From CAZTCJ01 sp964612085 (lineage in GTDB: Bacteria; Pseudomonadota; Alphaproteobacteria; JAJFIK01), in the NCBI GenBank assembly GCA_964612085.1, contig CAZTCJ010000063.1, forward strand, positions 1 to 22,814: a DNA stretch of 22,814 bases, read 5' to 3'. Shown here in pieces: positions 13,180-21,471 of this stretch. Numbering within the stretch: position 1 is the first letter of the stretch; each line of letters begins with the position of its first letter. A program made the position numbers and the translations under genes. A model generated the notes under the pieces. It was not told the DNA's origin, made no database searches, and saw nothing but the letters and a program-made list of their open reading frames with translations.

Positions 13180-15681
13180 TCAGACGAGCGAGAAGATGAA
13201 ATTGCCCGCCGTCAGTTCGGCCGCATCAACGTCTTCAAGCGTGATCTGGGTCGTGGCGTCACCGGTGGCGGTGAAGACCAGGTCGCCGTCCGTCGACACG
13301 GTCGCCGCCAGGAAGGCCGCCAGATCGACAATGCCAGCGATGCCGGACACATCCAGAATGTCTCCATCGTCGATGTCGAAATCGGTGATGACATCCGAGC
13401 CGTCATTGGCGCCGAAGACGAACACATCCATGTCGCGGCCGCCTTCCAGGATGTCGTTGCCGGCACCGCCGATAAGCGTGTCGTTACCGCGACCGCCTTC
13501 GATGATGTCGTCGCCTTCATCGCCGGACAGGGTGTCGGCATCTCGGCCGCCGTCGATTTCATCGTTGTCGGCACCGCCATTGATGACGTCGGCTCCGCGA
13601 TCACCGCGCAGATCGTCTTCGCCCAGACCGCCATTGATCAGGTCGTTGCCGTCATCGCCGCGGATCCGGTCGTTGAAGATGCCGCCATTGATCTCATCGG
13701 CACCATCGCCGCCACGGATCCGGTCGGCCCCGTCACCGCCATTGATGATGTCGTTGCCGTCATCGCCACGGATCCGGTCGTCGCCCTCATCGCCATTGAT
13801 GATGTCGTCGCCGTCGCCGCCGCGGAGACGGTCGTCGCCGAGGCCGCCGATCAGGGTATCGTCGCCCTCGTCACCGCGGATCTTGTCTTCGTCCTCGCTG
13901 CCGTCGAGCGTGTCGTTGCCTTCATCGCCCCGCAGATTGTCCCGGCCCTGACCGCCAACGGCGATGTCGTCGCCGGTGCTGCCGCGCAGCTTGTCGTTGC
14001 CGCCCAGCATATTGACGAGGATCGGTTCGTCTTCGCCCCGAATCTTGTCCTTGTCGTCGGTCAGGTCCGTGAGCAGAGAGCCTTCACCGTTGATCGTGAT
14101 GGTCACGGTGGCGGTATCGGCCGCCTGGCCATCGCTGATCGTGTAGGTGAAGACTTCGACGGCGGTTTCGCCATCCAGCAGATCGTCAAAGACGCCATTC
14201 GGATTGTAGTTAAAGGTGCCGTCGCCATTGACGGTGAGCAGGGCACCGGACCCGAGCGTGCGTTCCACGCCCACATTGGCGGCATCGCCGTCGACAGCCG
14301 TCAGGGTCAGCGGATCGCCTTCCAGATCGGAATCGTCGACGTCACCCGGTGCCGAGGTGGTGATTACATTGTCCGCCAGCGGCGTGCTTTCGGTCGTGAC
14401 GAAGAAATCGTTCTCCGCAGACGGCGGGTTGTTGGTGTCGTCATTGGTCACCGATACGGTAGCCGTGCCGGTCAGGATATCGACGCCCGTCGTGCCACCC
14501 GGATCGATGGTGATGACCAGGGTTTCGTCCGGCTCGACGAAGCTGTCGCCGACCACATTGACGGTCACCGTCTGGGTGGCCTGACCATCCGCGAATGTGA
14601 CGGAGTTGTTGATCGGCAGTTCCGCGACGATATCGGTCGAGTCCATCGTGCCGGCGAGATTGAACGGCACGATCAGCTCACCGTCGGTATTGCCGCCACG
14701 GGTGATCGTGAAGGTCACGGGCGTGTTGACGCCGGTGCCTTCGGGAATGGTTGCCGGGCCGGAAACGGTCAGGAACGGATCCTCAATGCCAACGGTGAAG
14801 TTGATCACCTCCGTAGCGAGCACGGCACCGCCGCCGCTGGCTTCCGCAAACGCCGTCAGGGTCAGGGTGTAGTCGCCCGGCACCAGAAAGTCCGTGGTCG
14901 GTACGACGCCGCCGCCGACGATGTCGGCCGGGCCGCGAATGTCGGAACCGCCGCCTGCGTCACCGAACAGGGCGTAAGGCGCGCCGCTTTCCGTGCGGCT
15001 GAAGTCCCATTCGTCGCCTTCCGGATCGCCGGGGATTGGCGGACCATCGAGGGCAATGCGCACGGACCCGACGGCTTCGCTCGCCTCGGCAACAATAGAG
15101 AAGCCGTCTTCGTTGCTGATGATGTCCGGCGCGATAGTCGCACCGTCGGTCAGATCGGCAACGGCGGCATCCGTGGCGGCGTTGAAAAGCTCCGCCGACA
15201 GAACGACCGTACCCGGCGGGGGCGGAGGCGGCGGCGGGTCGCCAGGATCGCCGGCATCGTTGGTGCCTTCGGAATTGATGACTTCGACGTCAAATTCGGC
15301 GGTTTCGATGACACCGCCCGCGACGGCATTGACGATCACCGTCAGCGTATAGTCACCATTGGCCAGGAAGCCGGTGATTTCAGGAGTGTCGCCCACCGCA
15401 ATGGCTGCTTCAGCTTCAGTGAAGAAATCGCCGCCGCTATCGCCGAAAAGCGTATAAGGCGAGCCGCTTTCGTTCCGGGCGAAAAAGATGCCTTCCCCTT
15501 CCAGTTCGACACGGACGTTGAGGATGTCATCGTCGGGAATGCCCGTGGTCGTCGCGGAGAAGGAAAAGTTCGGATTGCCGGTGGCGCCGAACAAGGCATC
15601 GGCATCAATGATTACGCCATCCGTAATCGCCAGGACATCATCGTCCGTATCGGCATTGATTAGATCTAAGATGATCGGCAT
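13180..15681 (-). CDS. RTX-type calcium-binding secreted protein with Calx-beta and cadherin-like domains
   Basis: The 833-aa acidic protein is probably exported by a type I system. It has no Sec signal peptide, and its C-terminus (about 757-833, ending FIFSLV) is a typical uncleaved T1SS signal region. In order: two related beta-sandwich units (about 40-140 and 170-298) sharing ESGxPYxLFGDxGG and GDYTLT; a poly-Pro linker (about 148-156); a Calx-beta domain (about 300-415); a cadherin/VCBS-like domain (about 420-540, NGDGTFNYNPNG...FTYTISDG); and 22 RTX nonapeptides (559-756). Adhesin or surface roles are usual for this layout, but the target is unknown. No T1SS ABC transporter or acyltransferase gene is in the window. 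ATG 15681 is preferred over GTG 15693, which lacks a ribosome binding site. Confidence 0.9.
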   Translation of the reverse strand: MPIILDLINADTDDDVLAITDGVIIDADALFGATGNPNFSFSATTTGIPDDDILNVRVELEGEGIFFARNESGSPYTLFGDSGGDFFTEAEAAIAVGDTPEITGFLANGDYTLTVIVNAVAGGVIETAEFDVEVINSEGTNDAGDPGDPPPPPPPPGTVVLSAELFNAATDAAVADLTDGATIAPDIISNEDGFSIVAEASEAVGSVRIALDGPPIPGDPEGDEWDFSRTESGAPYALFGDAGGGSDIRGPADIVGGGVVPTTDFLVPGDYTLTLTAFAEASGGGAVLATEVINFTVGIEDPFLTVSGPATIPEGTGVNTPVTFTITRGGNTDGELIVPFNLAGTMDSTDIVAELPINNSVTFADGQATQTVTVNVVGDSFVEPDETLVITIDPGGTTGVDILTGTATVSVTNDDTNNPPSAENDFFVTTESTPLADNVITTSAPGDVDDSDLEGDPLTLTAVDGDAANVGVERTLGSGALLTVNGDGTFNYNPNGVFDDLLDGETAVEVFTYTISDGQAADTATVTITINGEGSLLTDLTDDKDKIRGEDEPILVNMLGGNDKLRGSTGDDIAVGGQGRDNLRGDEGNDTLDGSEDEDKIRGDEGDDTLIGGLGDDRLRGGDGDDIINGDEGDDRIRGDDGNDIINGGDGADRIRGGDGADEINGGIFNDRIRGDDGNDLINGGLGEDDLRGDRGADVINGGADNDEIDGGRDADTLSGDEGDDIIEGGRGNDTLIGGAGNDILEGGRDMDVFVFGANDGSDVITDFDIDDGDILDVSGIAGIVDLAAFLAATVSTDGDLVFTATGDATTQITLEDVDAAELTAGNFIFSLV
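13414..14007 (-). repeat. 22 tandem RTX nonapeptide-coding repeats with an 18-residue super-period
   Basis: The 594 bases are exactly 22 x 27 and encode an unbroken run of GGxGxDxUx-type nonapeptides, residues 559-756 of the RTX protein. Repeats 1, 3, 5, 7, 9, 11, 13 and 15 end in Arg-Gly (LRG or IRG). The even repeats between them end in other pairs, most often NG. The alternation stops after repeat 15. In RTX proteins such repeats fold into a calcium-bound parallel beta-roll. Confidence 0.9.
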
Positions 15682-15976
15682 GGAGGACCCCACTTACTGC
15701 GCGGGATCAACCGGGGGGCGCCCATGCTCTCCCCATCCCGCAACTACTAAAACGTCACCTCAACCCGAACCGGTCGTTCTTTATTCCATCATGGACGCTG
15801 ACCGCGGCACAAAGTCCGGTTCAGGATTTGTCGTCATGTCGGTCGCAACCCGGCTTGGATGAATGACAACAGTATTCCGGCGGCAGCTTCGGGCTAACCC
15901 GTGCAAACCAAGTACCATGCTGCTTGACATGTGTCCATGTGGCCGCAACCGTGATTCGGTAAAGTTTATTAACCCT

Positions 15977-16004
15977 GTATTCCCAAGTGAATACTGGGAT
16001 TTTT
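15977..16004 (+). terminator. Hairpin plus T5 with a competing alternative stem
   Basis: TCCCA (15981-15985) pairs with TGGGA (15995-15999), followed by TTTTT (16000-16004). An overlapping alternative stem pairs GTATTC (15977-15982) with GAATAC (15989-15994). The two cannot form together. It lies about 50 bases after a TTGACA at 15924, so it might end a very short transcript, but no gene precedes it on this strand. Confidence 0.3.
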
Positions 16005-16531
16005 GCGGTTTGGGCGGACCGGGCCCGGTCCCGGCTCACTCAGGCTTGAAGCCGATGTGACAAGGATCCCTGTGGCCTTGCTCTCAAAAGAAGACGCTGG
16101 CCCATGTCAAATATAAACAATGCGTAACCTGGCGTGTGCCGTGCCGAAGGCGGCTCAAGGCGCGCTTTCATTAAGCTGTACAAGCGCCTTAAAAATGACC
16201 CAAAAGGAGACACGCCCCTCAGGCAGTAGAACGGCCGGCGTCCGGCAAAGGCTGCTTGCGGGCGAATCACCCTGTCCGGAAGAGGGCCGCCATGCTCCCG
16301 GCCCATGGGTGACCCCATCGGTAACGGCGTGTCTCCGCGGGGCGCTTGGGCGGACCGTCACGGGGAAGCGATTGCCTCAAAGGCCAGCCTTTGCCTGGGC
16401 TTCAGCACACAGGACCCATGCGGAACCTTGTGCGCTGCAGTGCGAAACCGCCCTTATTCCAACAAATTGTTGCCTATCACTGAGCATTGGGATTAAGTCG
16501 CCAGATAGTTCGCGGACCGACTGTGTGCGCT

Positions 16532-16580
16532 TTACCACTCCTTGGGTAAGCCTGTGTATGCTTAACTCAGAGCGGTTAAG
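16532..16580. promoter_or_regulatory. Paired dyads TTACC-N8-GGTAA and TTAAC-N8-GTTAA, 30 bp apart
   Basis: Site 1 is TTACC (16532-16536) and GGTAA (16545-16549). Site 2 is TTAAC (16562-16566) and GTTAA (16575-16579), extended to CTTAAC/GTTAAG. Both have an 8-base spacer, and their centres are 30 bp apart, near three helical turns. This is the layout expected for two dimers of one regulator bound on one DNA face. They lie about 140-190 bases before the mreB ATG. Confidence 0.4.
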
Positions 16581-16722
16581 GTTGGCACGCTCTCGTTGGC
16601 CCGGACTGGTCGGCGAGGGGGCCATAGTTGAGGGGACGGAGGCGGTTCTCGATAGCGATCTCGCTCGGTCGCGACATCGGAACGCGCTTTTCCGACAGAC
16701 AAGAATTCGGGACGACTGAACG

Positions 16723-17349
<627 letters not shown>

Positions 17350-17376
17350 GCCACGGCCGAGCGCATTAAGAAAGAA

Positions 17377-17763
17377 GTGGGCTCCGCCATGATCCCGGCG
17401 GACGGCCATGGGGAATCGGTGGAGATTAAAGGCCGCGACTTGATGAACGGCGTGCCGAAGGAAATCAACATCACCCAGCAGCAGATCGCCGAAGCCCTGG
17501 CCGAGCCCGTAGGCGCCATCGTCGAGGCGGTCAAGGTGGCGCTGGAGGCTACGCCGCCGGAACTGGCGGCCGATATCGTGGACAAGGGCATCGTGCTGAC
17601 CGGCGGCGGCGCGCTTCTGGCCAATCTGGACCAGGTGCTGCGCGACGAGACCGGCCTGCCGGTGAGCCTGGCCGACGAACCGCTGTCCTGTGTCGCTCTG
17701 GGCACCGGCAAGGCGCTTGAGCAGCACAAGAAGATGCGCCACGTGCTGTCGACCGTTTATTGA
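17377..17763 (+). CDS. mreB: MreB C-terminal fragment after the premature TAA
   Basis: The remaining frame holds the C-terminal part of MreB, including GRDLMNGVPKEI, VLTGGGALLANLD and the ending KKMRHVLSTVY. Restart could use GTG 17377 or ATG 17389, but only a weak AAGAAAG precedes them. It is most likely not an independent gene but the tail of an intact or recently broken mreB. Confidence 0.5.
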   Translation: MGSAMIPADGHGESVEIKGRDLMNGVPKEINITQQQIAEALAEPVGAIVEAVKVALEATPPELAADIVDKGIVLTGGGALLANLDQVLRDETGLPVSLADEPLSCVALGTGKALEQHKKMRHVLSTVY

Positions 17764-17953
17764 GGCTTCGCCGCCTCCTGGCGGACACGAAGGGTCGGAC
17801 GGTTAAGTCTTTCGGGGTATGCTGGGAGGAAAAGGGTTGCTCCGGTGAACGCATCAGGCGGTCGCCGCGCTGTTTGGGGAAACGTCCGGGCGGGCTGTAC
17901 GGCGAGGTGTACGGAACCTTAGGGCGTTCCTGACGATTTGGGGGCCGGTATCG

Positions 17954-18925
17954 GTGCTTTACAACGGGTCTTCATCCGATCGCTTTCAGACAACGGTGCG
18001 GTTCGTTTCCCACCGGGTTTTTCTCCTGGTCCTGATCTTTCTGGCCATTCTGATCCTGCTGTTGGGCCGGGCCGACAGCAAGGCGCTCAATTCCCTGCGC
18101 AATCAGACGGCGGAAGCCTTCACGGGGCTTTTCGAGGCCTTCAGCGTGCCGGTGGCCTCGGCCATCAACTGGATCGACGGGGTCAACCATTTCTGGCTCG
18201 TCTACGAGGAAAACGAACGGCTGCGGGCGGAAAACAAGCGCCTGATGCAGTGGAAGGCCCTGGCGGAAAAACTTCAGGGCACGGTCTCGCGCTATAACGC
18301 GCTGCTCAATGTCAATCTGGATCCGGCGGTGACCTTCGCCACGGGCAGGGCGGTCGCCGATGGCGGCAGTCCGTTCGTGCGCACGCTGATCGTCAATGTG
18401 GGTCAGGAGCAGGGGGTGGCCAAAGGTCAGGCCGTGATCAATGAGCGCGGCCTTGTGGGCTGGGTCGTGGGCGCCAGCGCCCATGCTGCGCGGGTTCTGC
18501 TGGTCACGGACCTCAACAGCCGGATCCCGGTGAAGATCGGCGAGGAAGGCCAGCGGGCCATTCTGATCGGCGACAATAGCGGCCAGCCCAGAATCGAATT
18601 CCTGATGGCCACCGGGACCGTCGAGCCGGGCGAGCCGGTGATGACTTCCGGGGACGACGGCGTCTTGCCGCCGGGCCTGCCGGTGGGCACGGTGGCCGGG
18701 CGCGACGGCAAGGGCGCTTATCGTGTGCGCTGGCATGCGGGCGAGGGGCCGATTGATTTCATCCGGGTGCTTCAGTTCGGCTTTCCGCGCGATGTGGATG
18801 CGGTTCAGCAGCCGGTGCCTCTCCTGGAAGAGGATGAGGCGGAGCCTGCGGTGCCGGAAGACCCGGTGGGTTTGAGCGCCGAGGATGAGGCCGTATCGGC
18901 TGCAGCGGCGGATGGGGAGGGCTGA
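17954..18925 (+). CDS. mreC: Rod shape-determining protein MreC
   Basis: MreC is a bitopic inner-membrane protein that links MreB filaments to PBP2 and RodA. The 323-aa product has a short cytoplasmic N-terminus, a membrane helix (about 21-38) and a coiled coil (about 83-110, YEENERLRAENKRL), then the two beta-barrel periplasmic domain with VNVGQEQGVAKGQAVINERGLVG and TSGDDGVLPPGLPVGTV. A strongly acidic Ala/Glu/Asp-rich tail (from about 290) extends beyond the usual end. The start is GTG 17954 with GGGGG about nine bases upstream. A 190-base gap separates it from mreB; mreD follows after eight bases. Confidence 0.95.
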   Translation: MLYNGSSSDRFQTTVRFVSHRVFLLVLIFLAILILLLGRADSKALNSLRNQTAEAFTGLFEAFSVPVASAINWIDGVNHFWLVYEENERLRAENKRLMQWKALAEKLQGTVSRYNALLNVNLDPAVTFATGRAVADGGSPFVRTLIVNVGQEQGVAKGQAVINERGLVGWVVGASAHAARVLLVTDLNSRIPVKIGEEGQRAILIGDNSGQPRIEFLMATGTVEPGEPVMTSGDDGVLPPGLPVGTVAGRDGKGAYRVRWHAGEGPIDFIRVLQFGFPRDVDAVQQPVPLLEEDEAEPAVPEDPVGLSAEDEAVSAAAADGEG

Positions 18926-18933
18926 CCGGCGCT

Positions 18934-19449
18934 ATGGCGGCTGCATCCTCTCCCCAGTTCGTGCGGTTGCTGCTGACGGTCGTCATGACCGGTCTGGCGC
19001 TGGTCGCCGTCGTGGTCAACGCGCTGCCGGTGGTGCATGTGGCGGGCGTGCGGCTGATGCCGTCGGTGCCGCTGATCCTGCTGTTCTATTGGGCGGTCTA
19101 CCGGCCGGAGATTTTTCCGCGCTGGCTCGCCTTTTTGATGGGGCTGGGCCAGGACGTGCTGTCGGGCGGGCCGATCGGGCTGTGGGCGCTTGTCTATGTT
19201 TGCGTTTATGAGGGCGTTTACGCCAACCGGGTGTTTTTCACCGGCCGCGCGGCCTATTCCTCGCTGATCGGCTTTGCCTTCGCGGCCGCGGCGGCGGGCG
19301 CCCTCGCCTGGATCGTGGTGAGCCTTTATCATTGGCAACTGATGACGCCCATGCCGGTGATCGGGCAGACGGCGGTGACCATCGTGCTCTACCCCGTTTT
19401 GGCCCGGATCCTGAGTATTCTGGACGGGGTCGCCGGGGTAGAGACTTGA
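18934..19449 (+). CDS. mreD: Rod shape-determining protein MreD
   Basis: This small polytopic inner-membrane protein belongs to the rod complex (MreBCD-RodZ-PBP2-RodA). The 171-aa product shows about five hydrophobic segments, beginning LLLTVVMTGLALVAVVVNALP and including VPLILLFYWAVYRPEIFPRWLAFLMGLGQDVLSG-type sequence. The PEIFP...GLGQDVLSGGPIGLWAL stretch is the recognisable MreD signature. It follows mreC by eight bases, with GGAGGG just inside the mreC end serving as a probable ribosome binding site. Confidence 0.93.
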   Translation: MAAASSPQFVRLLLTVVMTGLALVAVVVNALPVVHVAGVRLMPSVPLILLFYWAVYRPEIFPRWLAFLMGLGQDVLSGGPIGLWALVYVCVYEGVYANRVFFTGRAAYSSLIGFAFAAAAAGALAWIVVSLYHWQLMTPMPVIGQTAVTIVLYPVLARILSILDGVAGVET

Positions 19450-19498
19450 GAGTAGTGTGAGGCGGCGTTGCAGCCGCCTGAAGTGAGTGGGTTAGGAC

Positions 19499-21397
19499 AT
19501 GGACGGTCGGGAACAGGTCCGGTTTCGGTCTTTCACGCGTCGCACGGCGGTGTTGTCGCTGGGCGCGTTTTCCGGCTTTGCGCTACTCTTCGGCCGCCTC
19601 TATCAGCTTCAGGTGCTGCATTCCGACCAGTACCGCATGAAGTCGGACGAAAACCGGCTGAAAGTGCGCCTGCTGCCGCCCTTGCGCGGGCGCATCGTGG
19701 ACCGCTTCGGCATGGAGCTTGCGTCCAACACCCAGAATCTCCGCGTGCTGCTGGTGCCGGAAGATACCGGCGATCTCAAGGTGGAAGACGTGCTCGACAA
19801 GCTCGGCCGCATCGTGGAGATCGACGAGAGCCAGCGCAAAAAGATCATCCGCAATGCGCGCCGTCAGGCCTCTTTCGTGCCGGTGACGGTGGCGGAGAAC
19901 CTGACCTGGCAGGATTTCGCCCAGATCAATCTGTTGAGCCCGGATATGCCCGGCGTACAGCCGGAAGTGGGCGACACCCGCTTTTATCAGTTTGGGGAAG
20001 ATCTCTCCCATGTGCTGGGCTATGTGGCGGCGGTCTCCGAAGAGGAAATCGACGAGGATCCGCTGCTGCGTCTGCCGGGCTTCCGTATCGGCAAGAACGG
20101 GGTCGAGAAAAAGCTCGACACCCAGCTCCGGGGCAAGGCGGGAACGCGCCAGGTGGAAGTGAACGCGCGGGGCCGGATCATCCGTGAGATCGGCCGCGTG
20201 GAAGGCACCCCGGGCGATGATTCCGTGCTGACGCTCGATATGGAGGTTCAGCGGGCCGCGACCGAGGCCTTGCGCGGCGAAAGCGGCGCGGCGGTGGTCA
20301 TGGACGTGCACACGGGCGAGATTATTTCGCTCGTTTCGACCCCGGGCTTCGATCCGTCGGCCTTTAACCGGGGCCTGCGCCAGACCGAATGGGACGCGCT
20401 CGTCAACAACGAATACAAGCCCCTGATCAACAAGGCCGTGGCCGGACAATATCCGCCCGGCTCCACCGTCAAGATGATCGTCGCGCTCTCCGCCCTCGAA
20501 CACGGGGTGATCTCCCCGAACGAAACGGTCTTCTGCAACGGTACATACAAGCTTGGCCGACGCACTTTCCGGTGCTGGCACAAGGACGGTGGCCACGGCC
20601 ACATGGATATGCATGGCGGGATCAAGCATTCCTGCGATGTGTATTTCTACGAAGTCGCCAAGCGCCTGGGCGTCGACCGCATGGCGGAAACCTACAACCA
20701 TTTCGGCCTTGGCCAGAAATACGATTTCGAACTGCCGGGCGAGAAAGACGGTCTGGTGCCCACGGCGGGCTGGAAACTGGCGGTGACGGGCCAGCCCTGG
20801 GTGGGCGGCGAGTCGCTTAATACCGGCATCGGCCAGGGCTATATGCTGGCGACGCCCTTGCAGCTTGCGGTCATGATCTCGCGCATCGCCAATGGCGGCA
20901 TCGCGGTCAGGCCGCGGATTATCCGCTCCGTGGGCGAACGGATGCGCATCCGCCCCGAGGAGTTTGAGAACCTGCCGGTCTCGGCCGCCAATATGGGCGT
21001 CATCCGCCGGGCCTTGAACGCGGTGACCAATACGCTGGGCGGCACCGGCTTCGCCTCTCAATTGAAAGGCGAGGGCATGTCCATGGCGGGCAAGACCGGC
21101 ACCGCCCAAGTGCGCCATATCTCCAAGGCCGAGCACTTGGCGGGTGTGATCAAGAACGAAGATCTGCCCTGGCATTTGCGCGACCACGCGCTGTTTGTGG
21201 GCTATGGACCGGTCGAGAATCCAAAATATGCCGTGTCCGTCCTGGTCGAGCACGGCGGCAGCGGTTCCAAGGCGGCAGCACCCCGCGCGCGCGATATCAT
21301 GAGGGCCGTGCTCCTGCGCGATCCGGCCTCAAGACCGGCCGTCAGTCCCGCCATGCTGATCGGCGGCCGGGCTCCCTCTGAAGAGGAGAAGGCCTGA
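19499..21397 (+). CDS. mrdA: Penicillin-binding protein 2, elongation transpeptidase
   Basis: PBP2 crosslinks lateral-wall peptidoglycan together with the RodA glycosyltransferase. The 632-aa product has one N-terminal membrane anchor (about 12-35), the pedestal domain beginning RVRLLPPLRGRIVDRFGMELA-like sequence, and a transpeptidase domain. The active-site motifs are S322-T-V-K325 (after QYPPG), S378-C-D380 in the SxN position, and K532-T-G534 (MAGKTGTAQV). SCD instead of SxN is normal for PBP2. AGGA at 19493-19496 precedes the ATG. Its TGA overlaps the ATG of a 24-codon ORF that leads into rodA. Confidence 0.97.
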   Translation: MDGREQVRFRSFTRRTAVLSLGAFSGFALLFGRLYQLQVLHSDQYRMKSDENRLKVRLLPPLRGRIVDRFGMELASNTQNLRVLLVPEDTGDLKVEDVLDKLGRIVEIDESQRKKIIRNARRQASFVPVTVAENLTWQDFAQINLLSPDMPGVQPEVGDTRFYQFGEDLSHVLGYVAAVSEEEIDEDPLLRLPGFRIGKNGVEKKLDTQLRGKAGTRQVEVNARGRIIREIGRVEGTPGDDSVLTLDMEVQRAATEALRGESGAAVVMDVHTGEIISLVSTPGFDPSAFNRGLRQTEWDALVNNEYKPLINKAVAGQYPPGSTVKMIVALSALEHGVISPNETVFCNGTYKLGRRTFRCWHKDGGHGHMDMHGGIKHSCDVYFYEVAKRLGVDRMAETYNHFGLGQKYDFELPGEKDGLVPTAGWKLAVTGQPWVGGESLNTGIGQGYMLATPLQLAVMISRIANGGIAVRPRIIRSVGERMRIRPEEFENLPVSAANMGVIRRALNAVTNTLGGTGFASQLKGEGMSMAGKTGTAQVRHISKAEHLAGVIKNEDLPWHLRDHALFVGYGPVENPKYAVSVLVEHGGSGSKAAAPRARDIMRAVLLRDPASRPAVSPAMLIGGRAPSEEEKA

Positions 21398-21471
21398 TGA
21401 TGTCGCTCTTTTTCTATAACGGCACCACCGAACGCCGGCCAGGCATCCACGAGAAAGGGCAGCGCCCATGA
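21397..21471 (+). CDS. Possible 24-aa ORF coupling mrdA to rodA
   Basis: The ATG at 21397 overlaps the mrdA TGA, and the TGA at 21469-21471 overlaps the rodA ATG at 21468, so the frame exactly bridges the two genes. GAGGAG (21383-21388) lies eight bases upstream, the strongest ribosome binding site in this part of the operon. The peptide (MMSLFFYNGTTERRPGIHEK...) has a hydrophobic start and basic end, with no recognised family. It may be a coupling device rather than a functional protein. Confidence 0.35.
   Translation: MMSLFFYNGTTERRPGIHEKGQRP

Larger units (their letters stand above)
15682..16722. other. Gene-poor 1-kb region upstream of mreB
   Basis: No coding sequence is convincing here. 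A 199-codon frame at 16120-16719 and its antisense partners have no recognisable motif. Items seen: TTGACA at 15924-15929 (plus) and at 16105-16110 (minus), each with a poor -10; a hairpin with T5 at 15981-16004; the dyad CAACAA-A-TTGTTG at 16460-16472; and two related dyads at 16532-16549 and 16561-16580. Its length and dyads suggest it holds the control region for the mre operon on one side and the RTX gene on the other. I could not assign either promoter. Confidence 0.5.

Noticed and set aside
13414..14007. CRISPR or satellite-like array suggested by the dense DNA repetition
   Set aside because: The period is 27 bases in frame and encodes GGxGxDxUx nonapeptides; there are no unique spacers.
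16120..16719. A 199-codon plus-strand frame before mreB
   Set aside because: No recognisable motif, no good ribosome binding site, mixed Cys/Ser/Pro/Arg composition, and it covers the dyads; treated as noncoding.
17762..17777. Hairpin GAGGC/GCCTC right after the mreB stop
   Set aside because: No T-run follows and the operon continues with mreC; not called as a terminator.
17896..17914. Direct repeat TGTACGG twice at a 12-base period between mreB and mreC
   Set aside because: Only two short copies with no other support; may be chance.
17845..17922. A 25-residue GTG-started frame between mreB and mreC
   Set aside because: The GGAGG upstream is about 16 bases away, too far, and the peptide has no sign of conservation or pattern.
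19583..21253. A 556-codon open frame on the minus strand
   Set aside because: It lies wholly antisense to mrdA, which has all transpeptidase motifs; its composition (His- and Arg-rich) is typical of antisense shadow frames in GC-rich DNA.
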